From Pseudomonadota bacterium (GTDB lineage: Bacteria; Pseudomonadota; Gammaproteobacteria; Burkholderiales; Ferrovaceae): a stretch of DNA of 64,000 bases. The notes beneath the pieces were generated by a model, which worked only from the letters and a program-made list of their open reading frames with translations, did no database searches and was not told the DNA's origin. Positions 1 through 8,744 of this stretch are shown piece after piece; position 1 is the stretch's first letter; each line of letters starts with the position of its first letter. The stretch covers positions 94,473 through 158,472 of the forward strand of contig JAKABO010000001.1 in NCBI GenBank assembly GCA_021796835.1. The letters are read 5' to 3'. The position numbers and the translations under genes were made by a program.

Positions 1-169
1 CCGTGATCCGGTTCGCTGCTTCGCCGATGACTTCGATGGCGCGCAGGACAGCAAAGAGCAGCATCTTGTCCTGGTCCAGATCAGATCGCTCACGTCCTGA
101 GATGAATTGAACAACGCTTTCCGCTGCCTCGATCATGTGCAGGAGCCGCACACGATCTTCATCGTGCAT
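1..169 (-). CDS. HepT-like HEPN toxin (DUF86), partial, cut by window edge
   Basis: I translated this by hand from the minus strand. It starts [16 protein letters not shown] and continues into [17 protein letters not shown], the N-terminal helices typical of DUF86/HepT HEPN proteins. The C-terminal part that normally carries the RX4-6H RNase/AMPylation-target motif lies outside the window, so activity cannot be judged. The ATG overlaps the 3' end of the upstream nucleotidyltransferase gene by about 11 bp, the usual arrangement of MNT/HEPN toxin-antitoxin pairs. In that family the MNT antitoxin neutralises the HEPN RNase by nucleotide transfer to it. Family assignment is by pattern recognition of 56 residues. 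Confidence 0.75.
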   Translation of the reverse strand, partial: MHDEDRVRLLHMIEAAESVVQFISGRERSDLDQDKMLLFAVLRAIEVIGEAANRIT

Positions 170-461
170 ATTGCACCTCCGCTGTGCGCACCACTTCGTC
201 GCGGAAATAACGGGAAAGGTCCTGGAGCGTACGCAGATCGACACGCAGCCCGCCGAGCAGCACGGATAACTCTTGCTCCATTGCCGCGATGCCGAATAAA
301 CCCGGCACATCGTCAGGCTCAAACTCCACCAGCAGGTCAATATCGCTGTCTGGTCTTGCCTTTTCTTTCAACCGCGAACCGAACAAGGCAAGGCGTCGGA
401 TATGATGGGCTTCGCAAAAATGCTCAAGTCTCGTTTCGTCAATGTTCAGACTGGGATGCAT
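159..461 (-). CDS. MntA-like minimal nucleotidyltransferase antitoxin
   Basis: A 100-residue minimal nucleotidyltransferase. The signature [20 protein letters not shown] contains the GS...D.D active site (GSR at about residues 28-30, DSDID at about 38-42). A hydrophobic segment [18 protein letters not shown] follows, with a VDLRT strand supplying the third acidic residue. Of two in-frame ATGs I chose the one preceded by GGAGGGTGAG. The gene runs into hepT with a short overlap, so the pair forms a type VII-like MNT/HEPN module. In that family MNT modifies the HEPN toxin. The pair lies next to a palindrome and a tRNA-like fragment, suggesting an acquired insertion. Confidence 0.8.
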   Translation of the reverse strand: MHPSLNIDETRLEHFCEAHHIRRLALFGSRLKEKARPDSDIDLLVEFEPDDVPGLFGIAAMEQELSVLLGGLRVDLRTLQDLSRYFRDEVVRTAEVQYAR

Positions 462-633
462 CTCACCCTCCAATAACGATTCTCCATGCCGAGTTTACCA
501 TGACCCTGTGTCAATTCGCCGAGTAGGCTGATTGTGCCGGAACGCATCCCGCGAAATACGAACTTGGGGTAGGAATACGATGGGGCGAGAAAACACGTCA
601 GCAACGGGTATCCATGCCTCAACCCTCGTTTCA

Positions 634-682
634 AAACCAAAAACCCCCTGATAATCAATAGAGTTCAGGGGGTTTTTGGTTT
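634..682. terminator. 18-bp perfect inverted repeat, bidirectional terminator
   Basis: The arms 634-651 and 665-682 (AAACCAAAAACCCCCTGA and its complement) are perfectly complementary with a 13-nt loop. Each arm carries an A5/T5 run, so it can act as an intrinsic terminator in both directions. It separates mntA from the rpsU side. Confidence 0.7.
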
Positions 683-726
683 GGTCTGCACGGACTTGAA
701 CCGTGGACCAAGGAGGATGAGTCCCT
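679..726 (-). pseudogene. tRNA 3'-half-like fragment
   Basis: Read on the minus strand, a canonical T arm is present: stem CACGG, loop TTCAAGT, stem CCGTG (689-705), followed by CAGACCA and A-ACCA. Upstream, AGGGA-CTCATCC-TCCTT could form an anticodon arm with CAT in the loop, but position 37 is C, which is unusual. The D arm and 5' acceptor strand are absent because the rpsU stop codon lies there. It may be an attachment-site relic of island integration or a chance T-arm-like structure. Confidence 0.4.
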
Positions 727-938
727 TAGTACAACTTGGGGGGTAACATCTGGCTGCGCAGGCGCTTGTAACGGCGCTTGATGGCAGCGGCCAGTTTGCG
801 TTTGCGTTCGGCAGTGGGTTTTTCGTAGAATTCGCGGGCGCGTAATTCGGTTAACAGCCCAGTTTTTTCAACGGCGCGCTTGAAGCGGCGCATGGCAACA
901 TCAAAAGGTTCGTTTTCCTTGACGCGGATGTTCGGCAT
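726..938 (-). CDS. rpsU: 30S ribosomal protein S21
   Basis: A 70-residue basic protein starting [21 protein letters not shown], with the family's [13 protein letters not shown] and [10 protein letters not shown] segments. Its length matches bS21 of proteobacteria. bS21 sits near the anti-Shine-Dalgarno region of the small ribosomal subunit and helps initiation. The start is preceded by GAGGTCTGA. Here it stands without dnaG/rpoD neighbours, just downstream of a hypothetical gene on the same strand. Confidence 0.95.
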   Translation of the reverse strand: MPNIRVKENEPFDVAMRRFKRAVEKTGLLTELRAREFYEKPTAERKRKLAAAIKRRYKRLRSQMLPPKLY

Positions 939-1015
939 TCAGACCTCGGATTCAATCAGCAGGGTTATCAATCCCGCAAGTATAACAGTTTTTATGGAAT
1001 ATGGCGCATCAAACG

Positions 1016-1420
1016 CTATTTTTTCAGGGGGAATGACGAGACAGGAGAGGTGAGGGGGCGGGTGGGATTTTTTTCTTCGAACAGAGCCAGGGCCCGCTCG
1101 AATTCTGCCGGGAGTCGTACCCTCAATTCCAGCCCCTGAGGGTGATAGTAGTGTCCCTCGAAAGGAACGGGGGCCAGAAGGTCCAGACGGTCTTGTGGGC
1201 GGAAGTGAAACCAGCGCAGAAGCGCACGTTGTTTATTATCCTGGTGGAGGAAGGTGATTTCATGGTGTTCGAGGATGGCCAATACCTGCAGGGCGCGGAT
1301 GGGCAGAAACAGCGGAGAATCCGAACGCTGGACCAATACGTGAAATGAGCGGTAAGTCGCAGCGGGCATCCTGCGCATTTCGTTCAGGATGGGAGGGCCA
1401 TATTCAACGGTCAGTTCCAT
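1016..1420 (-). CDS. Conserved-looking hypothetical protein, 134 aa
   Basis: I do not recognise this protein. It is 134 residues, mixed alpha/beta in character, with two Trp/Phe/His-rich stretches (LLRWFHFRPQDRLDLL and FEGHYYHPQGLELRV) and a Lys-rich C terminus. There is no signal peptide or membrane segment. The start ATG has no obvious Shine-Dalgarno sequence. It lies between sppA (57 bp downstream of its stop) and rpsU on the same strand and may be cotranscribed with sppA. The frame is open with ordinary codon use, which is the main reason to call it a gene. Confidence 0.6.
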   Translation of the reverse strand: MELTVEYGPPILNEMRRMPAATYRSFHVLVQRSDSPLFLPIRALQVLAILEHHEITFLHQDNKQRALLRWFHFRPQDRLDLLAPVPFEGHYYHPQGLELRVRLPAEFERALALFEEKNPTRPLTSPVSSFPLKK

Positions 1421-1476
1421 TTGTCGGTGACATGAAACTCGTTAAATTCCCTGACCTTACGATGCGGGGACATGAC

Positions 1477-3333
1477 TCAGGGAACTTGACAGAGACAGTG
1501 CGTGAGGGGAACGAAAGAGGCGGTTCCTTTCAGTAGTGGGCTGACCAGGACTCCCAGGTCGGTCCGCATTTGGAAAGACGAGGCGAGGGGCAGGGCGGAG
1601 GTTCCTCGGGATAACCAGGCCACCAGAGGATTGGGCAACAGGCTTTGTCCGATCAGGTTGAGCCACCGTTGCCATGGACTGGGGTTGGGATCGTAATAGT
1701 GAACGGGGGCGTTTTCCGCGAGATGTGCCCGCAGACGGGCGCTTTTCAGGGCGTCCTGAAACAGGCCGAGATGATCGATCAGATGGTAGTCCAAGGCCTG
1801 CGTTCCGGTCCACACCCGGCCCTGGGCGACGGTATCGACGGCTTGGGGAGAAAGGTGGCGGGCGCTGGCAGTGCGCTGGATGAAGTCCTGGTAGAGGTGA
1901 TTCACGCTGCTTTGCAGAATCTGGGTGAAGCGCGGATCGAGGGGGCGCAACAGGTTGTCGGCATCGCTCAGCCAGGTCGTGGTGACCCCCCCTGTATGAA
2001 TGCCAGCCTTGTTCATGAGGCCATCGGCGGTGGGGATCAAGGCAAATACACCGATGGAGCCCGTCACTGTATCCGGGTCGGCAATGACTTCATCGGCGGA
2101 TAAGGACAGCCAGTACCCTCCGGAGGCCGCCAGATTGCCCATGGATACCACTACCGGCTTTCCCGCTGCCCGGGTGAGGGCCAGTTCGCGCCGAATCAGT
2201 TCCGAGGCATGGGCACTGCCCCCAGGCGAATCGACGCGCAGTACCACGGCCTTGACCTGATCATCCTCCCGCGCCGTCCGGATCAATTCCGCGGTAGTGA
2301 CCCCTCCAATCGTCCCGGCTGGCGCTTCCCCATCCTGTATCTCTCCCTCGGCGACGATCACGGCAATGCCATCGCCGCTTTTGGGATCAGGAAGCCGGGA
2401 GACATAATCGTCCAGGGAAATCTGGCGAAAATCCTTGGCTTTGTCATCTTCATGACCATTTTTTTTCAGCAAGTTGGTCAGTTCGTCGGGGGTAATCAGA
2501 GCATCGACCCAATGCTGGGCAAGCGCCAGTTTGGCGGCATTGCCTTGCAGCGTGGCGAGATCCTGGGGAAGGTGATCGATGGACTGGTCGATCATGCCGG
2601 CGGGTTGGTGACGCGCATTTTCGATGGAGCGATCAAAATCCGCCCAAAGTGCGTGGTAGAGGGTTTGATCCGCCTCCAGAGCGGCTGGCGATGGGCCATT
2701 GGCTACAAAAGGTTCGCCGAAACTTTTGTAGGTACCCACCCGGATCAGGTTGACCTTGATCCCCAGGCGATCGAGGGCATCGCGGTAATAGTTGCGGTAA
2801 TGTCCGAAACCCTGGAAGAGCACTTGCCCCAGGGGGTCGAGGTAGAGACGGTCGGCATGGGCCGCCAGAAAATATTGGCGTTGATCGTAGTGGTCGGCCC
2901 AGGCGATGACAGGCTTCCCGGTTTTTCTGAAACGGTCCAACGCGTGGGCAACTTCGTGCAGGATGGCGATTCCCGACACTTGAAGACCATCGGTCTTGAG
3001 CAGCACGCGGTCGATGGCGGGATCCTGAGCCGCTGCATCCAGGGCTTCGAGAACATCGCGCAACTCGATATCTCCAGAATCGTTCTGATGCAACAGGCTG
3101 GCACTCAGAAGGTTATCGGTGCGGGGGGCCGCCTGCTCCACCAGGTGAGCGTTCAGATCGATGACCAGAGTGGTTTTTGATTTGGGGGCCGGAATGCGAT
3201 TGCTCAAATAGGTCGTCAGGCCGGCGGACAGGAGAATCACGAATACGAGGCTGACGCCCAATTGACCCAAACCCATCAATCCACGCCAGATCCAGTACAG
3301 GGAACGTCCCAGCCAACGAAACGACGACGCCAT
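1477..3333 (-). CDS. sppA: Signal peptide peptidase SppA, 67K type
   Basis: A 618-residue inner-membrane serine protease that degrades cleaved signal peptides; the length matches long-form SppA. One N-terminal membrane segment (about residues 17-45) precedes tandem peptidase S49 repeats. The N-terminal repeat holds VGTYKSFGEPF, containing the family's catalytic Lys. The C-terminal repeat holds VDSPGGSAHAS and NLAASGGYWLS, whose Ser is the nucleophile of the family. I chose the ATG at 3333, preceded by AGGAGTGAGC, rather than an upstream in-frame start that would add 31 residues of non-homologous sequence. It lies 2 bp after the psiE-like stop, implying cotranscription. Confidence 0.93.
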   Translation of the reverse strand: MASSFRWLGRSLYWIWRGLMGLGQLGVSLVFVILLSAGLTTYLSNRIPAPKSKTTLVIDLNAHLVEQAAPRTDNLLSASLLHQNDSGDIELRDVLEALDAAAQDPAIDRVLLKTDGLQVSGIAILHEVAHALDRFRKTGKPVIAWADHYDQRQYFLAAHADRLYLDPLGQVLFQGFGHYRNYYRDALDRLGIKVNLIRVGTYKSFGEPFVANGPSPAALEADQTLYHALWADFDRSIENARHQPAGMIDQSIDHLPQDLATLQGNAAKLALAQHWVDALITPDELTNLLKKNGHEDDKAKDFRQISLDDYVSRLPDPKSGDGIAVIVAEGEIQDGEAPAGTIGGVTTAELIRTAREDDQVKAVVLRVDSPGGSAHASELIRRELALTRAAGKPVVVSMGNLAASGGYWLSLSADEVIADPDTVTGSIGVFALIPTADGLMNKAGIHTGGVTTTWLSDADNLLRPLDPRFTQILQSSVNHLYQDFIQRTASARHLSPQAVDTVAQGRVWTGTQALDYHLIDHLGLFQDALKSARLRAHLAENAPVHYYDPNPSPWQRWLNLIGQSLLPNPLVAWLSRGTSALPLASSFQMRTDLGVLVSPLLKGTASFVPLTHCLCQVP

Positions 3334-3335
3334 GC

Positions 3336-3773
3336 TCACTCCTGGGGCGGTGGGAAAAAGAGGGAGGCGACCCGGGTGCCCACCAGAACGGCGATCAGCA
3401 GACTCAGCGCCAGAATGTCGCGCCATTCCAGGCTGTGGCTGTAGAGTCCTATGAACACATCGCGCAGCACGAAGACGATGGCGACTTCCGAAATGACGCG
3501 CAGACGCAAGCGGTGAAACTCCAGATAATCGGTAAAACTGCGAAACAGTTCGATCAGGACGAAGACGGACAGAATGGACTCCACCAGGGTTTGGATGGCG
3601 ATTTCGTGGCGCAGGTTGCGCAGTGCGTCATAGAGGTCTACCAGAACGCTGAACAGAGCCACCCCCAAGGTGATCAGCATTACCATGATCAGGAACACGA
3701 CGATGAGGTCGATCATGGAACCGTAGATTCTCAGGATGCGACCCTTGAAACCAAGAATGTTTTTGAAGCGCAT
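3336..3773 (-). CDS. PsiE-like integral membrane protein
   Basis: A 145-residue protein with about four hydrophobic segments (MIDLIVVFLIMVMLITLGVALF, TLVESILSVFVLIELF, VISEVAIVFVLRDVFIG, ILALSLLIAVLVGT). The ELFRSFTDYLEFHRLRLRVISE stretch between segments 2 and 3 resembles the phosphate-starvation-inducible PsiE family. The biochemical role of PsiE proteins is not established. The start used is the second ATG (MRFKNILGF); an upstream in-frame ATG adds six residues. It sits immediately upstream of sppA and divergently from the PAS protein gene. Confidence 0.7.
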   Translation of the reverse strand: MRFKNILGFKGRILRIYGSMIDLIVVFLIMVMLITLGVALFSVLVDLYDALRNLRHEIAIQTLVESILSVFVLIELFRSFTDYLEFHRLRLRVISEVAIVFVLRDVFIGLYSHSLEWRDILALSLLIAVLVGTRVASLFFPPPQE

Positions 3774-3958
3774 GGGACACTGACCCGGCAAGGATGGAAA
3801 GACACTTTCAAATCGCGTTCACGATGAGCGCTCAGGATAGCAGAAAATAATGAGGAAAATCTGCTCTGATCCGGCGTTTGTATCAAAAAGACCGTGCTAG
3901 AATTCACACGGACTGTACGCTCGACTCAGAATCTTTCATGCCAGCCAGAGGTTGATTC

Positions 3959-4477
3959 ATGAAAAACAAATTATCGCCAACCCAGGTGGAAAAAGTCATG
4001 CGTGATAATGACTTTATCGTTTCGATGACCGACATCAAGGGACGCATTACCTACGGGAACCGGATCTTCATCGAGTTTTCCGGCTACACCTGGCAGGAAC
4101 TGGTTGGCGTGCAGCATAACATCATTCGTCATCCAGATATGCCTCGATGCGTGTTCAAACTGCTGTGGGATGTCATTTCCGGAGGAAATGAATGCCACGC
4201 CTACGTTAAAAATCTGGCCAAGGACGGAAGTTTTTATTGGGTTTTTGCCAACGTTACCCCGCTCTTTGATCCGTCAGGTCAAATCGAGGGATATTTTTCC
4301 GTGCGGCGAAAACCCAAGGCCGAAGGGGTCAAGGTGATGGCAGGCCTGTACCAGATGTTGCTGGATATCGAACGAAAGGCGGGCGCACGGGATGCCATCG
4401 ATGCCTCCACTCAGGTGCTGTTGAAGATATTGGCGGATAAGGGAATGGGTTATGACGAGTTCGTTCTCTCGATCTGA
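3959..4477 (+). CDS. Aer-type PAS sensor protein, stand-alone
   Basis: A 172-residue soluble protein with one N-terminal PAS domain (about residues 14-125) very like the PAS domain of the E. coli aerotaxis receptor Aer. Matching stretches are FSGYTWQELVGVQHNIIRHPDMP, then KNLAKDGSFYWVFANVTPL and GYFSVRRKP. In Aer this domain binds FAD and reports redox state to the signalling domain. Here there is no membrane anchor or MCP domain on the same chain. The receptor body is encoded 48 bp downstream. The C-terminal 50 residues are probably helical and may contact the HAMP domain of the partner. Cofactor binding is inferred from the family. Confidence 0.85.
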   Translation: MKNKLSPTQVEKVMRDNDFIVSMTDIKGRITYGNRIFIEFSGYTWQELVGVQHNIIRHPDMPRCVFKLLWDVISGGNECHAYVKNLAKDGSFYWVFANVTPLFDPSGQIEGYFSVRRKPKAEGVKVMAGLYQMLLDIERKAGARDAIDASTQVLLKILADKGMGYDEFVLSI

Positions 4478-4524
4478 TCCTTTAAAAGTAAAAGCATTCT
4501 AAATTTTTGGGGATATCTCGGACC

Positions 4525-5985
4525 ATGACCCACTCCTTGATTGGCAGGATGACCTTGATTTACTCGATACAGGCTGTCTTGATGGGCCTGATGGTGGTGT
4601 TGACGGCGGGCCTGGGGGTGGTTTCTCCCTGGTTGTGGGGATTCCTGCTCCCCATGTTGTTTTTGCCCTGGCTTTCGTTGCGCATTCTGACCCGATGGAT
4701 GGGACCGCTCGACAAACTCAATGCGGTGGTGCGTGAGGCCGCCCAGGGACGTTTCAATAATCGTATCCTGGGGGTGGATGATAAGGGGGAACTGGGCGGG
4801 CTGTGCTGGAATATCAATGATATGCTCGACCAGTTGGGCGCGTTTTTTCGTGAGCAGGAAACGACCTTCCGGGCCAACCTCGAAGGTAAATACTACCGTA
4901 CGACTCTTTCCACGGGGTTGCACGGGGGATTTCGAAAGGGATTGGAAAACCAGAATGTTTTGCTGGCTGCCATGGCAGATCAGAAGCGCCGCTCAATTTA
5001 TCATGGGCTCATTTCGCGGGCTCACGACCTCAGTACGCGTAATTTGCTTCCCAACCTGGCCTCTACCCAGGAGGACATGCGCCTGATCACGGAGCGCATG
5101 CGCGCGGTTACGGACCAGGCCACCCAAACCTGTACCGATGCGGATGTCGGGAAGTCGCTCGTGGCGGAAGTCGTTCAGCGCCTGGATGATATAGCCCGTC
5201 GGGTGGATTCTGCCAACCAGACTTTATTGCAATTGAATTCACGCAGTACGGACATTCGTCAGGCAGTCGCACTCATCACCTCCATTGCCGATCAAACCAA
5301 TCTTCTGGCGCTCAATGCGGCGATCGAAGCGGCTCGGGCGGGTGAGGCTGGGAGGGGGTTCGCGGTGGTGGCGGATGAAGTGAGAAAATTGGCCGAGAAT
5401 ACCAAACATGCTTCGAGGTCCATCGGCCAGATCATGGAAACGTTGCAGCAGGAAACCCACGAGATGCAGGCGGATTCCGAAGAAATGCGTTCGAATGCGG
5501 TGCAATCGCTACAGGTCATCGGTCAGATGGCCGAGCGTTTCGCCTCCTTCAATGATTCCGCCAACAAGACATTGAGCGATGCAACCTACGCCCATGATTT
5601 GAGTTTTACTTCCTTGATCAAGGTGGACCACCTCATTTACAAACAACGGGCCTACGTCATGCTCAATCAGACTGAGGATCCAACGGCAGCCCAGGCGGTG
5701 GCGGTGGATCATCACCATTGCCGCCTGGGGCAGTGGTATGAAGGCATCGGCCAGAAAGACTTTGGTTCCCTCCAGTCTTTTCGCCTGTTGGAAACCCCGC
5801 ATGCCAAAGTTCATGACAATGTTCATGAGGTTTGTCGTCTGATGACGGGTAAATGGCTGGAAGATCCCGATATCCATGACCGCATCATTCTGTTCATGGA
5901 AAAAGCCGAACAAGCCAGTCTGGATGTGATGAACTTGCTGGCCCGGATGGTGCGTGACAAACATCCTTCTATGGGACAGAACTGA
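4525..5985 (+). CDS. Methyl-accepting chemotaxis protein with HAMP, MCP and CZB domains
   Basis: A 486-residue chemoreceptor. Two adjacent hydrophobic segments (about residues 10-55) leave no periplasmic ligand domain. A HAMP-like region follows ([21 protein letters not shown]), then the MCP signalling hairpin with the conserved tip around [26 protein letters not shown]-terminal chemoreceptor zinc-binding domain is marked by [11 protein letters not shown] (HxxCxxGxW) and [11 protein letters not shown]. The topology is Aer-like, and the upstream gene supplies an Aer-type PAS protein. The two probably form a split energy-taxis receptor, with CZB adding Zn or hypochlorite-type sensing. I chose the ATG at 4525 over an upstream TTG. 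Confidence 0.9.
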   Translation: MTHSLIGRMTLIYSIQAVLMGLMVVLTAGLGVVSPWLWGFLLPMLFLPWLSLRILTRWMGPLDKLNAVVREAAQGRFNNRILGVDDKGELGGLCWNINDMLDQLGAFFREQETTFRANLEGKYYRTTLSTGLHGGFRKGLENQNVLLAAMADQKRRSIYHGLISRAHDLSTRNLLPNLASTQEDMRLITERMRAVTDQATQTCTDADVGKSLVAEVVQRLDDIARRVDSANQTLLQLNSRSTDIRQAVALITSIADQTNLLALNAAIEAARAGEAGRGFAVVADEVRKLAENTKHASRSIGQIMETLQQETHEMQADSEEMRSNAVQSLQVIGQMAERFASFNDSANKTLSDATYAHDLSFTSLIKVDHLIYKQRAYVMLNQTEDPTAAQAVAVDHHHCRLGQWYEGIGQKDFGSLQSFRLLETPHAKVHDNVHEVCRLMTGKWLEDPDIHDRIILFMEKAEQASLDVMNLLARMVRDKHPSMGQN

Positions 5986-6044
5986 TCGGGGTTCTGGGGC
6001 ATGCCTCGATCTTTGGACCGGTAGGGATGAAAGTGGAGGCGGGT

Positions 6045-7898
6045 ATGGCGGGGGGTTCCAAAGTTTGGCGTTTTTTTCGGGCGGGGGGGTTTGATCAGGT
6101 CAAGATCGAGACTGCCTCGGATTTGCTCGAACTCAGGCAATTGGACCAAAAGTTATGGGTTGCCTTGTCCTGCCCGGTCAAGGGGTTGCAATTTGACGAA
6201 CGCACACTGAATCTGATCGATACGGATCAGGATGGGCGCGTGCGGGCTCCCGAACTTTTGGCAGCCATCGACTGGGCGGCGGATCGGCTGATTACCCCGG
6301 AAATTCTGGCAGAGCCCCCAGAGGGTCTGAGACTGAGCCATCTGCGCGAGGATGAGAAAGGCCGTGCCCTGGCTGAACAGGCGCGTCAGTTGCTCGCGGA
6401 TTTGGGCAAGACCGAGACCGATTCGCTGACGGTCGCTGATGTCGAGCAGGCACAGGTGCGTTTCACGGCCCGACTCCGAACTGCCTGGGAGGAGGCTTGC
6501 CCCGCCAACTTGCCGCTCGGGGAAAAAACTCCGGATGGGTACCTGATCCTGAGAAAGGTGGCAGATAAACTGGATGATTATTACTTGCGCTGTCGTATTC
6601 TGGCCTTTGAAGGAAGACAGAGTGGTGAGGTTGTCACGGAGGCGCAACATCAGGCGGTTTTTTCTTTATCCAGTGTGGCCAGAGAGGCATTGCTGGAGTG
6701 GCCTCTCGCACCTATCGACAGTTCGGGGCGTCTGCCTCTGATCGAAGGAATCAATCCTGCCTGGGCAGAAGCCATGGCTTCTTTTCGGACCCAGGTGGTC
6801 GTTCCGCTTCTGGGCGGGTGCACCATGCTGGGTGAGCGTGAATGGGCGCAACTCAAGGATATCTTTGCGGAATTTGCGGCCTGGCAAGGGGCTTGTCCTG
6901 TGGAGGCAGAGAATGAAACGGTTCGGGATCTGGAAAAACTGGTCCGACTGGTGCGAGACCTCATGATTCTGGCGAACAATTTCGTTTCGTTCAGGGCTTT
7001 TTATACGCGTACGGGTCAAGCCATTTTTCAAGCGGGAACGCTTTATCTGGACAGTCGTTCCTGTGAACTGTGTGTCACGGTGAATGACGCGGGCAGGCAT
7101 GCACTATTGGCCAATTTATCGAATATTTGCCTGGTTTATTGCGATTGTGTGCGCGCCGGTCAGAAGATCACCATTGCGGCTGCTTTCACCGATGGAGATT
7201 CCGATCAACTGCGGGTGGGGCGAAACGGTGTGTTCTATGATGCCAAAGGGCAGGATTGGGACGCCACCATTACGCGTATCATCGAGCAACCCATCAGTCT
7301 GCGTCAGGCATTCTGGTCGCCTTACAAGAAGATGGTACGCACCATCAGTGATCAGTTCGAGAAATTTGCTTCCAGTAGAGCCAAGGCTGCCGATGATCTA
7401 TGGGTTGGTTCTGCGGTCCCTGTGCCTCAAAAAGGGTCCGGAGGACCTTCTGCTGCGGCTCAGCAGGCTTTTGACGTGGGCAAGTTTGCGGGCATTTTTG
7501 CGGCCATCGGCATGGCGGTGGGGGCCATCGGCACTGCCCTGGCGTCAGTGGCGGTCGGGTTGTTTTCCCTGGCGTTCTGGCAGATTCCGTTTGTTCTTCT
7601 GGGCGTTTTGCTCCTGATTTCCGGGCCATCCCTCCTGCTGGCATGGTTCAAGTTGCGTTCTCGTACCCTGGGTCCGATCCTAGATGCCAACGGGTGGGCG
7701 ATCAATGCCCGGGCAAAAATCAACCTGCTCTTTGGGGCTTCCCTGACCCAATTGGCCCAACTCCCTCTGAATGCGGAACGGACGCTGACCGATCCTTTTG
7801 CCGAGGAAGAACGTTCTGCCTGGATTTATGTGGTCTGGGGTGCAGTGGCCGTGATGGTCGTCGCCATGCTCTGGGCCGTACGGACGAGACCACATTGA
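6045..7898 (+). CDS. EF-hand-containing membrane protein of unknown function
   Basis: A 617-residue protein. Near residue 60 it has one canonical EF-hand loop, DTDQDGRVRAPE, with acidic or polar ligands at positions 1, 3, 5 and 12 and Gly at 6. A single loop suggests Ca2+ binding by dimerisation or a structural role. The middle is soluble and mostly helical. Two strong membrane segments lie near residues 490-560 (FAGIFAAIGMAVGAIGTALASVAVGLF and FVLLGVLLLISGPSLLLAWF), with a third at the C terminus (WIYVVWGAVAVMVVAMLWAV). I start it at 6045 because GGAGG precedes that ATG with good spacing. I do not recognise a named family. Confidence 0.75.
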   Translation: MAGGSKVWRFFRAGGFDQVKIETASDLLELRQLDQKLWVALSCPVKGLQFDERTLNLIDTDQDGRVRAPELLAAIDWAADRLITPEILAEPPEGLRLSHLREDEKGRALAEQARQLLADLGKTETDSLTVADVEQAQVRFTARLRTAWEEACPANLPLGEKTPDGYLILRKVADKLDDYYLRCRILAFEGRQSGEVVTEAQHQAVFSLSSVAREALLEWPLAPIDSSGRLPLIEGINPAWAEAMASFRTQVVVPLLGGCTMLGEREWAQLKDIFAEFAAWQGACPVEAENETVRDLEKLVRLVRDLMILANNFVSFRAFYTRTGQAIFQAGTLYLDSRSCELCVTVNDAGRHALLANLSNICLVYCDCVRAGQKITIAAAFTDGDSDQLRVGRNGVFYDAKGQDWDATITRIIEQPISLRQAFWSPYKKMVRTISDQFEKFASSRAKAADDLWVGSAVPVPQKGSGGPSAAAQQAFDVGKFAGIFAAIGMAVGAIGTALASVAVGLFSLAFWQIPFVLLGVLLLISGPSLLLAWFKLRSRTLGPILDANGWAINARAKINLLFGASLTQLAQLPLNAERTLTDPFAEEERSAWIYVVWGAVAVMVVAMLWAVRTRPH

Positions 7899-7903
7899 TT
7901 CAT

Positions 7904-7945
7904 GGGGGTCTGTTTTGACCCCCCCTGGGGAGCCAACTCCAGGGG
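7904..7945. terminator. Pair of GC-rich hairpins between convergent genes
   Basis: GGGGGTC (7904-7910) pairs with GACCCCC (7917-7923), and CCCCTGG (7922-7928) pairs with CCAGGGG (7938-7944). They fill the space between the stops of the EF-hand gene and yceI. T-runs are poor, so termination efficiency is uncertain. Confidence 0.4.
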
Positions 7946-7961
7946 GAGGCGAATCTTGCTT

Positions 7962-8531
7962 CTATTTTTTGATGGCTTCGACGGAAACCGTGATGGTGAC
8001 ATCGTCACCTACATAGGGAACGTATTTGCTCATGCCAAAGTCGGAACGTTTGACATGGGTTTCTGCATCGCCGCCACAGGCATCCTTGTGCAGGAGGGGG
8101 TGAAGCATGCACTTGAACGAAGTGATCTTGAGTGCCACTGGGTGACTGATGCCCTTCAAGGTCAGAATTCCATCGATTTCAGTGGGCGTATCCCCGGTGA
8201 ATTTGACGGAATCTCCCTTGAAAGTGGCGGTGGGGAATTTCTCGGTATCCAGGAAATCGGCTTCCTGAATATGCTCGTTGAAATGATCGGAACCGGTACT
8301 CACAGAACGGGTATCGATCGTGATGTCGGCCGCACCTTTCCTGGCTACCGTATCCAGCATGATCGTTCCGGATACCTTGTCAAAGCGGCTCAACTGGGTG
8401 CTGAATCCGAGGTGGTTATAGGAGAAACGGGCAAAGGTGTGATGGGGGTCGGTGACATAGGTATCCATGGCCGCTTGAACGGATGCGGAAAGGGGGGCGA
8501 GCAGGGCGAGAATGAGTCGTGCTTTTTTCAT
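7962..8531 (-). CDS. YceI family periplasmic protein
   Basis: A 189-residue protein with a signal peptide (MKKARLILALLAPLSASVQA) followed by a YceI lipocalin-like beta barrel: YVTDPHHTFARFSYNHLGFS at the N terminus, SHFNEHIQEADFLDTEKFPTATF-type motifs in the middle, and the GDDVTITVSVEA terminal strand. YceI proteins bind polyisoprenoid or other long-chain lipids in the periplasm. An insertion near residues 145-160 contains two Cys (KCMLHP and DACGG) that could form a disulfide. I used the ATG at 8531, preceded by AGGAGACAATTC, not an upstream in-frame start. It is divergent from fnr. Confidence 0.88.
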   Translation of the reverse strand: MKKARLILALLAPLSASVQAAMDTYVTDPHHTFARFSYNHLGFSTQLSRFDKVSGTIMLDTVARKGAADITIDTRSVSTGSDHFNEHIQEADFLDTEKFPTATFKGDSVKFTGDTPTEIDGILTLKGISHPVALKITSFKCMLHPLLHKDACGGDAETHVKRSDFGMSKYVPYVGDDVTITVSVEAIKK

Positions 8532-8679
8532 GAATTGTCTCCTGAGGGTAGATAGTACGAATGCGTACAATATAAAGGTTTGCGACCATCGATGCAAGTA
8601 TTTTGTGGTGGAAAGTCCAGGTGGATTCTGCGACAGGATGGCATAAAAGCTTTCCCTTTCAAAGAGCGGGAAGGGTACA

Positions 8680-8693
8680 ATGACATAAGTCAA
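8680..8693 (+). promoter_or_regulatory. Possible FNR box upstream of fnr
   Basis: ATGACATAAGTCAA matches the symmetric FNR motif TTGAY-N4-RTCAA at 9 of 10 positions. It lies 52 bp before the fnr start and could serve autoregulation. Confidence 0.4.
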
Positions 8694-8744
8694 AATCCTG
8701 GGGTGGGTTTTCAATAATTTTTTGGATCAGGTGCTATTTCCCTT

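Noticed and set aside
2209..3180. A 323-codon plus-strand frame opposite sppA.
   Set aside because: sppA is complete with clear catalytic motifs; the antisense product has no recognisable features.
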